A DNA stretch of 64,000 bases, taken from positions 90,715 through 154,714 of the forward strand of contig MKJV01000063.1 in the NCBI GenBank assembly GCA_001942185.1, read 5' to 3'. Of this stretch, positions 27,911 to 38,412 are shown piece after piece. The translations under genes were made by a program, and so were the position numbers. The notes below the pieces were generated by a model, which was not told where the DNA came from, did not search any database, and saw only the letters and a program-made list of their open reading frames with translations. The first letter of the stretch is position 1, and every line of letters starts with the position of its first letter. The stretch comes from Pseudonocardia sp. CNS-004. GTDB taxonomy: Bacteria; Actinomycetota; Actinomycetes; Mycobacteriales; Pseudonocardiaceae.

Positions 27911-28225
27911 TCACGCCAGCTCGGCGGGCCCTTCGACCACCCGCACGCCCAGCTGGTCGGCGATCTCGCCCGGCACGTCCTGCACGGCCACCGTGTCGGC
28001 CGGCGGCATGATGTCGCACTCGGTGTGCCCGCCCGCCACGCGTTCGGTGACCTCGACCAACTTGCACCTCGCCGATCGCCCCGTCGGCCACCAGCTCGCG
28101 CAGCCGGACCACGGCCGGGCAGAACCGGGTCCACATCGCCTCCATGGCGAAGCGGCCGGCCGCGTTCGCCGCCGCGACCACCTCGCGCGTCGCCGCCGGG
28201 GTGACGGTGAACGACTCATGACGAC
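27911..28225 (-). pseudogene. Relic: Gfo/Idh/MocA oxidoreductase fragment joined to an unidentified C-terminus
   Basis: From about 28225 to 28066 the minus strand reads ESFTVTPAATREVVAAANAAG and FAMEAMWTRFCPAVVRL, then ELVADGAIGEVQ, which is the segment after the Rossmann fold in Gfo/Idh/MocA oxidoreductases. In the adjoining frame, from about 28066 to the stop at 27911, about 48 residues follow (LVEVTERVAGGHTECDI, DTVAVQDVPGEIADQLGVRVVEG) that I cannot assign. The Rossmann fold and the catalytic C-terminal sheet are absent. The 255 bases from here to 28480 contain nothing I can recognise. Confidence 0.6.
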
Positions 28226-28480
28226 TCCACCCAGCGCGGCGAGGGCTGTCGGCTGGGCCGCGCATGGGCGGCCGAGGGCGCCGGCATCTCGCTGATGTCC
28301 TGGGAGAAGGTCGGGTCGGCTCCGGGGCCTGCTGATGTTCGAAGTCGGCGAGCGCGCCTACGCCCAGCGTCCGATCAGGAGGATCGCCGCGATGTCACAT
28401 CGTCCGTCCCGGACGTGCAGCAGCATCGCCCGACACGGGTGATTCGGCCTCGTCGAAGGTGCGGTAGCGGTCGCCGGCGC

Positions 28481-29919
28481 CTACAGCCCGGGCTCGGCCC
28501 TGATCCGTCCGGACGCGATCGCGTCCAGCAGGCAGCGGTGGTCGCGCTCCGTCTGATCGGCGTAGGCCACGGCGAACGCGGCGACGGCCTGGTCGAACAC
28601 CGGCCCGGCCCCCAGGTACGCGCCGATGGCGACGCGATCCCCGGTCCGTGCGTGGGCACGGGCGAGAGTCCAGCCGCACAACGTGCCGTAGGCGAGCATC
28701 CCCTTCGGGACCATCGAACCGACCTCGGCCGACCCCTTCCAGTCGCGCAGCTGCCGCAGGTAGAGTCCCGGGTCTGCCCGTCGAACCCCTGCACGCGGAC
28801 CCAGCCGAGGAAGATGTCGCTCACCGCCTGCATCAGACGCTGCCCGACGACGACCCGCCGGCCCGCGTTGTCGTACTCGCTCCGCCCGACGAACTGCTCC
28901 AGCACCGACGGGACCGCCTCCTTCGCCTGCAGGAACAGGGCGTCCCGCGCGTCGTCGCCCAGCAGGAACACCATGTACGAGCGGGTGCCCACGCTGCCCA
29001 CGCCGACGACCTTGCGGGCGAAGTCCACGAGCCGGTAGCGGTCCAGCAGCATCCGTCGCTCCGGTTCCAGGGTCTCCCGGTAGGAGTCGAGCACGCCGCG
29101 CAGCTGCCGCTCGGCCTCGTCGGCCGCGGCGTCGCCGAGGAGCTCGCGCAGCGGGACGATCAGCGGCGGCTCGCCGGTGATCCTCGGCCGACCGTCGTCC
29201 AGGACGACGAACCGGTCGAGCGCTCCCCGGTTGTCCCTGGTCCTCGCCTTCGCCAGGCCTCGCGAGAGCGCGCGCCGCCGCCCGGCACCGAGCCGCGGTT
29301 CGAGCCTCCCCACGATGGATGACGCCTCGGCGTGGGCGTACCAGACCTCGAGGTTCGTCCGTCCGGCGAACTCCCGCATCGCGGTCCGGTATGCCGAGAC
29401 CGAGGCGAGGACGATGGCCCGGCGTTCCTTCGCCGAGAAGCCGTTGTCCCGCCCGGCGATTTCCAGGCTTGCCGAGAGCCGTTTGACGTCCCACTCCCAC
29501 GGCGCCGGATGGGTCTCGTCGAAGTCGTTGATGTCGAAGACGAGGCGCCGCTCCGGGGAGGCGAACAGTCCGAAGTTCGCCAGGTGGGCATCGCCGCAGG
29601 CCTGGACGACGAACCCGGTCCGAGGGGTCTCGGCGAGGTCGTACGCCATGGGCAGCGCGGCACCGCGGAAGAACGCGAAGGGAGAGACCGCCATCCGGCC
29701 GTACCGGATCGGCACGAGCTCCGGCACCCGAGCCGCCGCCTGGTCCTCGAGCAACGTCACCGGGTCCGGCCGGCGAGGGCCAAGGGTGAACTCCGCGTGG
29801 CTCGACCGCGGTACCTCGGACCGGGCAGCCCGGCCCCACGCCACCCTCCGCTCGCGGGTCGCGCGGGGCTCATCGGTGGCGGTCCGATTGCGTGGCCGGC
29901 CGTCCGTCATCTGCGCCAT
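28481..29919 (-). CDS. DUF2252 family protein (frame broken)
   Basis: Kinase-fold-like protein of unknown reaction, about 479 residues. Family hallmarks are RMAVSPFAFFRGAALPMAYDLA, CGDAHLANFGLFASPERRLVFDINDFDET (the HxxNF and D-x-N-D-F-D motifs reminiscent of aminoglycoside phosphotransferase catalytic loops), and AREFAGRTN. The C-terminus is reached after a break near 28772, where one added C restores TRDLYLRQLRDWKGS. The ATG at 29919 follows GAGGAACCGAGG; the ATG at 29910 is also possible. It heads a block of stress- and storage-associated genes on the same strand. Confidence 0.88.
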
Positions 29920-30061
29920 CCTCGGTTCCTCCTCGCGGCCTCGATCCAGCCCCGCGAACGGATCGGCGGGCCGGCGGGAGTGGCGGCCGGAGCGGTCACA
30001 CGCCGACCGTAGGGCCGGCCCGTGCCGTCGAGCTCACCCCCGGCGGGCGAATGCGGGTGGC

Positions 30062-30343
30062 TCAGGTGTCGCCGGGAGCCGGAGAGGACCCGGCCCATCG
30101 GTGGATCGCCGGGATCGCCAGGAACGTCATCATGCCGGCCAGCAGGAGCGAGGCGGTCGACAGCACGACGGCGAGGAGGATCAGGAACGTCGCGACCGAG
30201 GCGACCGCCCAGCGCAACCTGGGCAGCAGCCGTGAACGCCGCAACGCGGGCGGCTCACGCAGGAGCTCGGCGAGCTTCGGGTCCTCGGCGGTGAGCGCCT
30301 CGTCGATGGCGCGCAGGGCACGCCGCTCCTCGCGGGTCAACAC
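30062..30343 (-). CDS. DUF3040 membrane protein
   Basis: Small actinobacterial protein of 93 residues. The N-terminal LTREERRALRAIDEALTAEDPKLAELL is the DUF3040 hallmark, followed by one long hydrophobic segment (about residues 45-80) that could form two short transmembrane helices. It starts at GTG 30343 with an AAGGTGG before it. The function is unknown. It lies 36 bases downstream of the GH15 gene on the same strand. Confidence 0.85.
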   Translation of the reverse strand: MLTREERRALRAIDEALTAEDPKLAELLREPPALRRSRLLPRLRWAVASVATFLILLAVVLSTASLLLAGMMTFLAIPAIHRWAGSSPAPGDT

Positions 30344-30378
30344 ACCGTCACCACCTTCCTGGCCGGCGGGCCACGTGG

Positions 30379-32209
30379 TCAGCGCCTGGCCGTGCTGTCG
30401 AGTGCCGTGTCGAGGGTGACCGCGGCGTCGATCAGCGCCAGGTGGGTGAACGCCTGAGGGAAGTTGCCGATCTGCTCACCGGTGAGGGCGATCTCCTCGG
30501 AGAAGAGCCCGACGTGGTTGGCGTAGGTGAGCATCTTCTCGAAGGCGAGCCGGGCCTCGTCGAGCCGGCCCGCCCTGGCGAGCGCATCGACGTACAGGAA
30601 CGAGCAGAGGGAGAACGTGCTCGGAGCCGCGCAGGCCGTCGGGGGAGGCGTCGGGGTCGTAGCGGTGGACGAGGCTGTCGGTCACCAGCTCGTCGTGCAT
30701 CGCGTCCAGTGTGGAGACCCACATCGGGTCGCGCGGGGCGATGAACCCGACGCCGGGCATCTTCAACAGGGAGGCATCGAGCACGTCGGTGGCGTAGTGC
30801 TGGACGAACGCGTTGCGCTCGGCGTTCCAGCCCCTCGTCATGATCTGCTCGTAGATCGCATCGCGCGCCCGCGTCCAACGGTCGACGGCGGCCGGCCGGC
30901 CGTGCGCGCCCGCCAGCCGCAGCCCGCGATCGAACGCCACCCAGCTCATCAGGCGTCCATAGGTGAAGTCCTGGCGCCCGCCGCGGGTCTCCCAGATGCC
31001 CTCCTCGGGCTGGTCCCAGTGCGAGGCGAGCCAGTCCAGCACCTCGCAGATCGCGACCCAGCCGCGATGCCCGACCGTCAGCCCCCGCTCGTCGGCGAAG
31101 TGGATGCTGTCCAGCGCCTCGCCGTAGATGTCGAGCTGGAGGTGGTCCGCCGCGCCGTTGCCGATCCGGACCGGACGTGAGCCGCGGTAGCCGGACCAGT
31201 GCTCCAACGACTCCTCTTTCAGGTCCGAGGAACCGTCGATCCGATACATGATCTTGAGCGGGTCGCCCTCTCCACCAGCCTGTTCGGTGACGCGGTCACG
31301 CAGCCAGGCGGCGAACTGCGCCGCCTCCTCGGTGAAGCCCAGCCGGAGCAGGGTGTGCACGGAGAACGACGCGTCACGCACCCAGGTGTAGCGGTAGTCC
31401 CAGTTGCGCTCCCCACCCACCTGCTCGGGAAGGCTCGACGTCGGGGCGGCGACGAGGCCGCCGGTCGGCGCGTACGTCATGAGCTTGAGCGTGATCGCCG
31501 AACGCTCCACGGCCTCCCGCCAGCGCCCCGCGTAGGTCGAGTGGGCGAGCCACGCGTGCCAGAACGCGACCGTGTCGTCGAACAGCTGCTGGAACTCCGC
31601 CACCCGGATCTCCTGCGGAGGGCCGTCCGCCCCCGCCTCCAACACCACACCGCGCACATCGCCGGCCGTCAGGTCGATCGACAGGTGCACGTCACCCTCG
31701 TCCACGCGCACCTGCGCCAGCCGCGCGTCGTCGGGTTCCCGCACCGCGTGCAACGTCAGCGTCAGGGCATCCGTGCCGAACACGGCCCCGTGCTCGGTCA
31801 GCTCCGTGCGGTGCGCCCTGCGGCCGTAGTCGAACCTCGGGGCGATGTCGACCTCGAAGCTCATCCGGCCGCGGACGCAACGCAGCATCCGCACCAGCCT
31901 GTGGTTGCCGGTCGGCCCCGGTCCCGACGGCGGCATGAAGTCGACGACCTCGCCCGCGCCGGCCTCCGTGAGGAACCGCGTGACGAGCACGGCCGTATCC
32001 GGGAAGTACATCTGCTTCGACCCGAAATCCCGTCCCGCCGGTCGCACCCTGAAGTGCCCGCCGCGCTCGTCGTCGAGAAGAGCTCCGAACACGCTCGGCG
32101 AGTCGACGCGCGGACAGCAGAACCAGTCGATCGACCCGTCGGTGCTGACGAGCGCCGTCGTCTGGAAGTCGCCGATCAACCCGTGGTCGGCGATCTCTGC
32201 TTCTGTCAT
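30379..32209 (-). CDS. Glycoside hydrolase family 15 protein (glucoamylase/trehalase type; frame broken)
   Basis: Hydrolyses alpha-glucosidic bonds, in actinomycetes often trehalose. About 610 residues: an N-terminal beta-sandwich domain ([34 protein letters not shown] near the start) and a C-terminal (alpha/alpha)6 barrel with [15 protein letters not shown] near residue 275. The putative general acid Glu is in [10 protein letters not shown] and the base Glu in LFSEEIA near the end. The frame breaks near 30635, where two G are missing from [18 protein letters not shown]; the true end is TGA at 30379. It is divergent from the G6PDH-like gene, with 104 bases between them. There is no signal peptide. 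Confidence 0.88.
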
Positions 32210-32313
32210 GACGTGTGACTGTCCCGGGGGCGGGCGGCCGACACATCACCCCGGCGAGGTGACGCACCGCCACCGCGGGCAGCAGCATGCTGTGCCCTTT
32301 CCGAGGAGGCACC

Positions 32314-33695
32314 GTGCTCGACGGCCGTACGGACGCCCTGGTCGTCTTCGGGGCGACAGGTGACCTGGCGAGGCTCGAGACCTTCCCCGCCCTGGTCGGA
32401 CTCGTGGACAGGGGTGTGCTCGACGCCCCGGTCATCGGGGTCGCCAAGAGCGGCTGGGACCTCCACCGCTTTCGGGACTACGCGGCACGGTCCCTCAGGG
32501 AGAACCGGGTCGACCCGGGGGCGCCGGCGGCCGCCGCGATGCTCGGCCTGCTCCGCTACGTCGACGGGGACCTCGACGACGACGCCACCTACGCGGCGAT
32601 GGCCCGCGAGATGGGCGAGGCCCGACGTGCCCTGTACTACCTCGAGGTGCCCCCGTTCCTGTTCGGACGGATCGCCGCGGGAGTCTCCGGGGTGGGCCGG
32701 GCCGAGGGCGTCCGGGTGATGGTGGAGAAACCGTTCGGCGCGACCTGGAAGGCGCCGTCGCCCTGAACGAGACGATGCACCGGTACTTCCCCGAGGACGC
32801 CGCCTACCGGGTCGACCACTGGCTGGGTCTGGACGCGCTGAACGACGTCCTCGTCGCCCGGTTCGCCAACTCGGTGATCGAGCCCCTGCTGAACCGCGAC
32901 CACGTCGAGAGCGTTCAGATCACGATGGCCGAGGCCTTCGACGTCGCCGACCGCGGCCGCTTCTACGACGGGACCGGCGCCATCCGCGACGTCCTGCAGA
33001 ACCACATGCTGCAGGTGCTGGCCACCGTGCTCGCCGACCCGCCGGACGGCTCCGGGCCGGAGTCGTGGCTGGACGCCAAGGCCCGCGTGGTGTCCGCGCT
33101 CCGCCCGCTGACCCGCGCGGACACCGTCCGCGGCCAGTACGACGGCTACCGGCAGGTGGACGGCGTCGACCCGCTGTCGACCGTGGAGACCTACGTCGCG
33201 GTCCGGCTCACGCTCGACTCGTGGCGCTGGGCGGGCGTGCCCATCCTAATCCGGGCCGGCAAGGCCATGCCCGTGACCGCGACGGAGGTCAGCATCAGGT
33301 TCCGCGCGGTGCCCTACGACGTGTTCGCCATGTTCGGAGCGGCCGCTGCCGACGTCACCAACACGCTCCGGTTCCGCATCTGGCCCAGCACGCGGATCAC
33401 CCTCACCCTCGCCGGGAAGAAACCCGGTCCGGCAGCCGAGCCGCAGCTGAACGACCTGGTGTTCACCGAGCACGGCCACTCCCAGATGCGCCCCTACGAC
33501 CGCCTCATCGGGGCCGCCCTCGACGGGCGTCGCGTCCTCTTCGCCCGGCAGGACACCGTGGAGGCGGCGTGGCGCGTCGTCGGCCCGGTACTCGGCGACG
33601 CCGTCCCCGTGCACCGGTACGACCGCGGCAGTTGGGGCCCCGAGGAGGCCGACGCGCTGCTCCCCGACGGCGAGCACTGGCACAACCCGACCTGA
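32314..33695 (+). CDS. Glucose-6-phosphate dehydrogenase-like protein with altered active site (frame broken)
   Basis: About 460 residues of the G6PDH family. The N-terminal Rossmann motif is VVFGATGDLARLETFPAL, then EKPFG, then YRVDHWLGLDALNDVLVARFANSVIEPLLNRDHVESVQI and a C-terminal NAD(P)-dehydrogenase domain with RAGKAMP. The usual signature D-H-Y-L-G-K is D-H-W-L-G-L here, so the substrate-binding Lys is lost, and GDLAKRKL is GDLARLET. It is shorter than standard Zwf. This may be a specialised paralogue. It starts at GTG 32314 with GAGGAG upstream. The frame breaks near 32745, where one added G gives GADLEGAVALNE. Confidence 0.82.
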
Positions 33696-33730
33696 CGGGC
33701 CGTTCCGCGGATCAGTCACCGGGCCCGGCG

Positions 33731-33754
33731 CGGCCCGCCTCCGTCGGCGGGCCG
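33731..33754. terminator. GC-rich hairpin between convergent genes, probable bidirectional terminator
   Basis: Perfect 9-base stem (CGGCCCGCC and GGCGGGCCG) with a six-base loop TCCGTC, 36 bases after the G6PDH-like stop and 31 bases from the end of the opposing ClC gene. There is no T tract, as is common in actinomycetes. Confidence 0.6.
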
Positions 33755-33784
33755 GCAATGGTCGACGGCTCGCCGGTCGACGAC

Positions 33785-35095
33785 TCAGCCGATTGCGGCC
33801 TCCGGGCCCGTGAGCCTCGCGGACATCACGTGCGCCACGACGACCGCGACGATGACCAGCGGCATCACCGTCACGCCGTTCTCGAACATCAGCAGCGTGG
33901 CCAGCAGCACCGACGTCAAGGGCAACTTCAACATCACGACGCACATCGCGCCCATCCCCATGGCAACACCCGCGACCATCGGCAACCCGGGCAGGTGCGA
34001 CAGCGCGATCCCGCCGGCCGCGCCGACGAACATCGCCGGGAACACCGGCCCTCCCCGGAAACAGCTGAGCGACAGGCTGTACGCGAGCCCCTTGCACACC
34101 ACGAGCATCAGGAGCGCACCGAGCGGGTAGCCGGCGCCGTGCTGCAGCAGCGGCCCCAGCGTCTCCTGTCCGGAGCCCAGCACGTCGCCGGGATCGCGCG
34201 CGGTCACGACCGCGTACGCGATGGTGAGCCCGGCGACGGCGAGCCCGGCCGCCGCCGTGAGGAGCACCGTTCGACGCTCGACGTGGGGCTGCAGGCGGGA
34301 CGCGATCCATCGGATGCCGGATCCGAGGACCGCGGCGATCGCACCGATGACGAGAGCCCAGGCGAACTGCGCGACATCGGGGCGTTCGAACGGCGGCAGG
34401 TGCGGCAGCGCGAGTGCCACCGGCTCGAGACCGGTCAGCCGGTTCAGCCCGATGAAGATCAACGATCCGATGCCGGCCGCGAGCAGTCCCGGTAGCAGTA
34501 CCACCCCGAGCATCGGCCCGCCCAGTACGGCGGCCTCCATGAGGAGGAAGGCGCCGAGGAGGGGAGAACCGAGAATGGCGCTGATCGCCGCGAAGCTCCC
34601 CGCGGCCGCGACGACGGCGGCAGCCGGCGCGGGAACGTCGCGACGGGCGAAGCGCACGGCCAGCACGGCGAGGCCCGCACCGAGCGCCACCAGCGGTGCC
34701 TCCGGTCCCAGCACCGCGCCCGCGCCCAACGAGGCGAGCGCCGTGAGCAAGATGCCCGGCAGCTCGACGAGCGTCGGCGCACCATGGGCGAACCCGTCGA
34801 GCGCGGAGTGACCACCGCGGCCGGGTAGGTGGCGGATCGTCAGGCCGACGAGCACGCCCGCGAGCCCGAGGACGGGCAGCGGCCACCACAGCGGCGTGGT
34901 GGCGAACCCGAGGACATGGGGCAGCTCGAGGTGGACCCAGTGGTACAGCGCCTCGGCGAGCTGCAGGAAGTAGTAGGCAACCGCCGACACGGGCGCGCCG
35001 ATGACCGCCGCGAAGACCAACAGCCGCGCGTACGCCGGCGACCGGAGCTGTTCGGTCGCATCGACCGGCGGTGCCGCCCCTGCTTCGTCTGCCAT
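33785..35095 (-). CDS. ClC-family chloride channel/transporter
   Basis: Integral membrane protein of 436 residues with about ten hydrophobic helices. The ClC signatures are present in a divergent form: GPEAPLVALGAGLAVL (the G-K/R-E-G-P region) and CFRGGPVFPAMFVGAAGG (the G-x-F-x-P region). It probably exchanges Cl- and H+ or transports another halide across the cytoplasmic membrane. I start it at the ATG at 35095 (MADEAGAAPP); sequence further upstream in the frame is not family-like. It lies downstream of the M48 protease on the same strand, separated by 115 bases. Confidence 0.87.
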   Translation of the reverse strand: MADEAGAAPPVDATEQLRSPAYARLLVFAAVIGAPVSAVAYYFLQLAEALYHWVHLELPHVLGFATTPLWWPLPVLGLAGVLVGLTIRHLPGRGGHSALDGFAHGAPTLVELPGILLTALASLGAGAVLGPEAPLVALGAGLAVLAVRFARRDVPAPAAAVVAAAGSFAAISAILGSPLLGAFLLMEAAVLGGPMLGVVLLPGLLAAGIGSLIFIGLNRLTGLEPVALALPHLPPFERPDVAQFAWALVIGAIAAVLGSGIRWIASRLQPHVERRTVLLTAAAGLAVAGLTIAYAVVTARDPGDVLGSGQETLGPLLQHGAGYPLGALLMLVVCKGLAYSLSLSCFRGGPVFPAMFVGAAGGIALSHLPGLPMVAGVAMGMGAMCVVMLKLPLTSVLLATLLMFENGVTVMPLVIVAVVVAHVMSARLTGPEAAIG

Positions 35096-35210
35096 CGCTG
35101 AACCTCGGCTCCCGATCGGACGCTCCGACGGTCGCCGCGCACCGTGCACTCCCGCACCCGGACGGGCATCGCCCCGGCGGGGTGAGCCAGAAGCGCCCGG
35201 CGGCCCGCGG

Positions 35211-36092
35211 TCATGACCCCGGCGCGGCCGGCAGCCCGGCTCGCGTCCCGGCGCCCGTGACTCCGCCGGTGAACAGACCGGCGCGGTACAGACGTTCGAG
35301 GCGGCGGACGGTGAACGGGTGCGATCTCGGCAGCTGCGCGAGCCCGACCCACAGACCCCGCAGTTCCCGGCCCTGCTGCACGAGTTCGTCCACGTTGACG
35401 TCGTTCTCCGTGTACCGGCCCGACGCGAGCAGGACCAACCCCTTCTCGCCACGCGGGGACAAGTAGGCGCCGTGGCGGTCGCACGAGTACTCCCGCAGGC
35501 GGGACAGCGTCTGCCCGAGCAGCGGAATCCGCTGGGAATAGGCGACCGCGATCTGGTACCAGAGCGAGACGTGGTGCAGGCGGATGTGCCCCATCTCGTG
35601 GCCGAGGATGAACCGCAGTCCCTCCCGGTTGTGGTTGTACAGGTTGGCGAACAGCTCGTTGGACAGCACGACGTAGTCGTAGCCCGTTGCCTGCGCGGCG
35701 AACGCGTTCAGCGTCCCGTTGCCGTTCGTCAGGAAGATCTCCGGCCGTCGCCGCAGGACCAACGCCGCGGTGAGGTCGTCGGCGACCCGGTGCAGGTCGG
35801 GGAACTGGCTCTTCGAGAGCTTCACCGCGCTTCCGCGGACCGAAGCCCGCTGGGTCTCGCGGATCACGATCAGGGCGGGGACGAGCAGCAGCAACCCGAT
35901 CAGAGCGCTCCGGATCCCGATCCCGACGCCGGTTTCCCGCAGCTCGTGCGGCACGAACGGCAACACGACCGCAGCCAGCAGGATCGCCGCGACGGCGATG
36001 ACGTTGAGGACGACCATGACGACGAAGAACGGGCCCTCGGCAGGGTGTCGCAACATGCGCGGCTGCACGGCCCGCACTGGCTGTGACGGCAT
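35211..36092 (-). CDS. M48-family membrane metalloprotease (HtpX-like)
   Basis: Zinc protease of 293 residues. Two N-terminal transmembrane helices lie between about residues 20 and 80, and the zinc-binding HEMGH is at about residue 165 in RFILGHEMGHIRLHH; the third ligand Glu is probably in REYSCDRHGA. In HtpX-type enzymes this turns over damaged membrane proteins. It starts at ATG 36092 with AGGAG upstream. The frame is intact. It precedes the ClC gene. Confidence 0.88.
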   Translation of the reverse strand: MPSQPVRAVQPRMLRHPAEGPFFVVMVVLNVIAVAAILLAAVVLPFVPHELRETGVGIGIRSALIGLLLLVPALIVIRETQRASVRGSAVKLSKSQFPDLHRVADDLTAALVLRRRPEIFLTNGNGTLNAFAAQATGYDYVVLSNELFANLYNHNREGLRFILGHEMGHIRLHHVSLWYQIAVAYSQRIPLLGQTLSRLREYSCDRHGAYLSPRGEKGLVLLASGRYTENDVNVDELVQQGRELRGLWVGLAQLPRSHPFTVRRLERLYRAGLFTGGVTGAGTRAGLPAAPGS

Positions 36093-36230
36093 CGGAGTTG
36101 CTCCTGATCCGGCGTTCCGGTTCCCACCTTCGCCGACTCCACGTCCGCGCGCCCCACCCGAGAGGGGTGAGACACGAGAGCCTTCGCCCGGCAATGTGTG
36201 ATCCGATCCGAGCGCAGCGCACCGCGTCGT

Positions 36231-36731
36231 TCAGCGACCGGCGACCGGTCGCCTGGCCGCGGAGACCCGCGTGCTGGACGAACCGTTGAAGATCGGTGCG
36301 CTCTCCTGGGCAAACCTGGGCAACAGGTGCCCGAACATCTCACGCTCCTCGGGCGTCCAGTCGGCGCAGACCTGCTTGATGCGTTGCCGGTTCCTGATCC
36401 GCATCGCGTCCAGGTGCTCCACGGCCGCGGGCGTGAGGCTCACGACGAGTGCACGACGGTCGCGCTCGTCCGGCCGTCGGACGACCAGACCGCGAGGCTC
36501 CAGCTCGTCGAGGTGGCGCGTCACGGTCGTGCGATCCAGGCCCAGAGCCTCGGCCAGCTCCGACACCCGCAAGGGGCCGACGCGGTACAGCAGCATCAGC
36601 GGCGCGATCGTGCCGCGGCGCAGGCCGTCGGAGAAGGTGGCGGCGAGCTCGTCGAGGTAGCCCTCGGTGGTGTGCAGCAGCACCGCCATTGCATCCAGGA
36701 TCCGGTCCTCGAGCCGCTGTCGTCCCACCAT
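36231..36731 (-). CDS. MarR-family transcriptional regulator
   Basis: Dimeric winged-helix repressor of 166 residues, intact. Hallmarks are PLRVSELAEALGLDRTTVTRHLDELEPRGLVVRRPDERDRRALVVSLT, containing the recognition helix and the wing. It is divergent from the P450 operon at 36972, and two matching palindromic boxes lie between them, so it probably represses the P450, ferredoxin and DUF3159 genes and itself. Confidence 0.9.
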   Translation of the reverse strand: MVGRQRLEDRILDAMAVLLHTTEGYLDELAATFSDGLRRGTIAPLMLLYRVGPLRVSELAEALGLDRTTVTRHLDELEPRGLVVRRPDERDRRALVVSLTPAAVEHLDAMRIRNRQRIKQVCADWTPEEREMFGHLLPRFAQESAPIFNGSSSTRVSAARRPVAGR

Positions 36732-36861
36732 CGCCCTGCCCCGCTCCTGTCTCGCGCGTCCCGGCCGCGAACCTACGCGCACTCGGCCCCGATGTCCCTC
36801 GGCCGGCCGCCTGCGACCGAACTCGTCGGACGGGGCGGCGGAGTCTGCCCACGATGTGGAA

Positions 36862-36893
36862 TTACATGTAGCGCGCCGCCAATTTACGTGTAA
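36862..36893. promoter_or_regulatory. Paired palindromic boxes, probable MarR operators
   Basis: TTACATGTA (36862-36870) and TTACGTGTAA (36884-36893) are two similar short palindromes whose centres are about 22 bases apart, two helical turns, in the MarR/P450 divergent region and about 80 bases before the P450 start. This is a typical layout for two MarR dimers. Confidence 0.65.
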
Positions 36894-36971
36894 CGTGCCT
36901 CCTATCGTAACGACGCTGCTGCTCGTCCCCACGCGCCACCGCCCGAACCGCCACCGGAAGGGGTCTGCCCG

Positions 36972-38174
36972 ATGGATCTGAACCCGCCGATCCACCTGCC
37001 CGACTTCTTCATCGGTGACCCGGCACCGGTCTACCGGGAGCTGCGCGAGAACTCGCCGGTGCACTGGACCGACGCCAACGGCGGCTTCTGGGGGATCACG
37101 CGCTACGCGGACATCAAGTGGATCGCCACTCGGCCGCACCTGTTCTCCTCCGCGCGGGGGGTGCTGATGCCGGGCCCGAACACCGATACCGACGACGTGC
37201 GCCCGATGCTGATCACGACCGACCCGCCACGTCACCAGGCGATGCGCAAGCTCATCTCGAGAGGCTTCACCCCGCGGCACATCAACGCGATGGAGCCCGG
37301 GATCCGCGAGATCGTCCGCGACGCCCTCGACCGCGCCGAACCGGGCGTGGAGCTGGACTACGCCGAGGGCATCGTCGCGCCCGTCCCGACCCGGATCATC
37401 GCCGACCTGCTCGGCGCGCCGCACCAGGACTGGGAGCAGTTCCGCACCTGGTCCGACGCGTCGGTCGGCTCAGCCGACCCCGACATCACCCTGACATCGC
37501 GGGAGGCGTTCGGCATCCTCACCACGTACTTCCAGCACCTGATCGACCTGCGCACCGAGGGGCGCACCGACGACCTGATCTCGATCCTGATGGACGCCGA
37601 AGTCGACGGGGAGAGCCTGTCCCACGACGAGCTCATGGCATTCCTGCACCTGCTACTGGTCGCAGGCAACGAGACCACCCGCAACCTGATCTCCCTGGGC
37701 ACGCTCACCCTGATCAACCACCCCGACCAGCTGCAGAAGCTCCTCGACGACCGCAGCCTGATCCCCACCGCCATCGAGGAGATGCTGCGCTTCATCTCCC
37801 CGGTCACGCACATGACCCGGTGGGCAACCGAGGACGTCCCCCTGCGCGACAAGGTCATCCGGAAGGATCAGCCGGTCGTCCTGCTCTACGGCGCCGCCAA
37901 CCGCGACGAGGCGATCTTCGGCGATGATGCCGAGGAGTTCGACATCACCCGCAGGCCGAACCCGCACCTGGCCTTCGGCACCGGTCAGCACGCCTGCCTC
38001 GGGCTGTCACTGGCACGACTCGAGGCCCGGGTCTTCTTCGAGGAGCTCCTCGCCCGCTTCACCCGGATCGAGCTCGCGGGCGAGGTACTGCGCATGCGCT
38101 CGACCATGGTGCCCGGGATCCGGCGCATGCACGTCCGGCTGGGCGCCGCGACCACGAGGACCGCGCACGCATGA
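36972..38174 (+). CDS. Cytochrome P450
   Basis: Soluble bacterial class I P450 of 400 residues, intact. The I-helix is LLVAGNETTRNLIS, the ExxR motif is in AIEEMLRFISP, and the haem loop FGTGQHACLGLSLAR holds the cysteine ligand. Electrons probably come from the small ferredoxin encoded next; a ferredoxin reductase is not adjacent. A GGAAGGGG precedes ATG 36972. The stop overlaps the ferredoxin start (ATGA). It is probably controlled by the divergent MarR. Sequence alone does not tell the substrate. Confidence 0.93.
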   Translation: MDLNPPIHLPDFFIGDPAPVYRELRENSPVHWTDANGGFWGITRYADIKWIATRPHLFSSARGVLMPGPNTDTDDVRPMLITTDPPRHQAMRKLISRGFTPRHINAMEPGIREIVRDALDRAEPGVELDYAEGIVAPVPTRIIADLLGAPHQDWEQFRTWSDASVGSADPDITLTSREAFGILTTYFQHLIDLRTEGRTDDLISILMDAEVDGESLSHDELMAFLHLLLVAGNETTRNLISLGTLTLINHPDQLQKLLDDRSLIPTAIEEMLRFISPVTHMTRWATEDVPLRDKVIRKDQPVVLLYGAANRDEAIFGDDAEEFDITRRPNPHLAFGTGQHACLGLSLARLEARVFFEELLARFTRIELAGEVLRMRSTMVPGIRRMHVRLGAATTRTAHA

Positions 38175-38361
38175 AGATCGTTGTCGACAGGTCCAGATGC
38201 ATCGGGATCGGGATCTGCGAGCCATCGCCCCCACCGTGTTCGAGGTGGACGACGACGGCGGGCTCGTCCTGCTGTCCCAGCTGGTTCCCGACGGCGCGGC
38301 AACAGAGGTGGCAGAGGCGGTCGAGGGCTGCCCGTCCCTGGCGCTGCGGCTGGAGCCGTGA
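38171..38361 (+). CDS. Small [3Fe-4S]/[4Fe-4S] ferredoxin, P450 redox partner (frame broken)
   Basis: About 63 residues. The N-terminal MKIVVDRSRCIGIGICE carries the first cluster cysteines and the C-terminal EGCPSLAL the last; the middle APTVFEVDDDG is standard for actinomycete P450 ferredoxins. The CxxGxC spacing with a residue other than Cys at the second position suggests a 3Fe-4S cluster. The frame breaks near 38222, where one base added gives CEAIAPTVFEV. ATG 38171 overlaps the P450 stop, so the two are translationally coupled. Confidence 0.85.
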
Positions 38362-38412
38362 CCGCGACGTCGGCTGAGGCCTGACGCGCCCCACTCCGAG
38401 GAAAGATCGATC

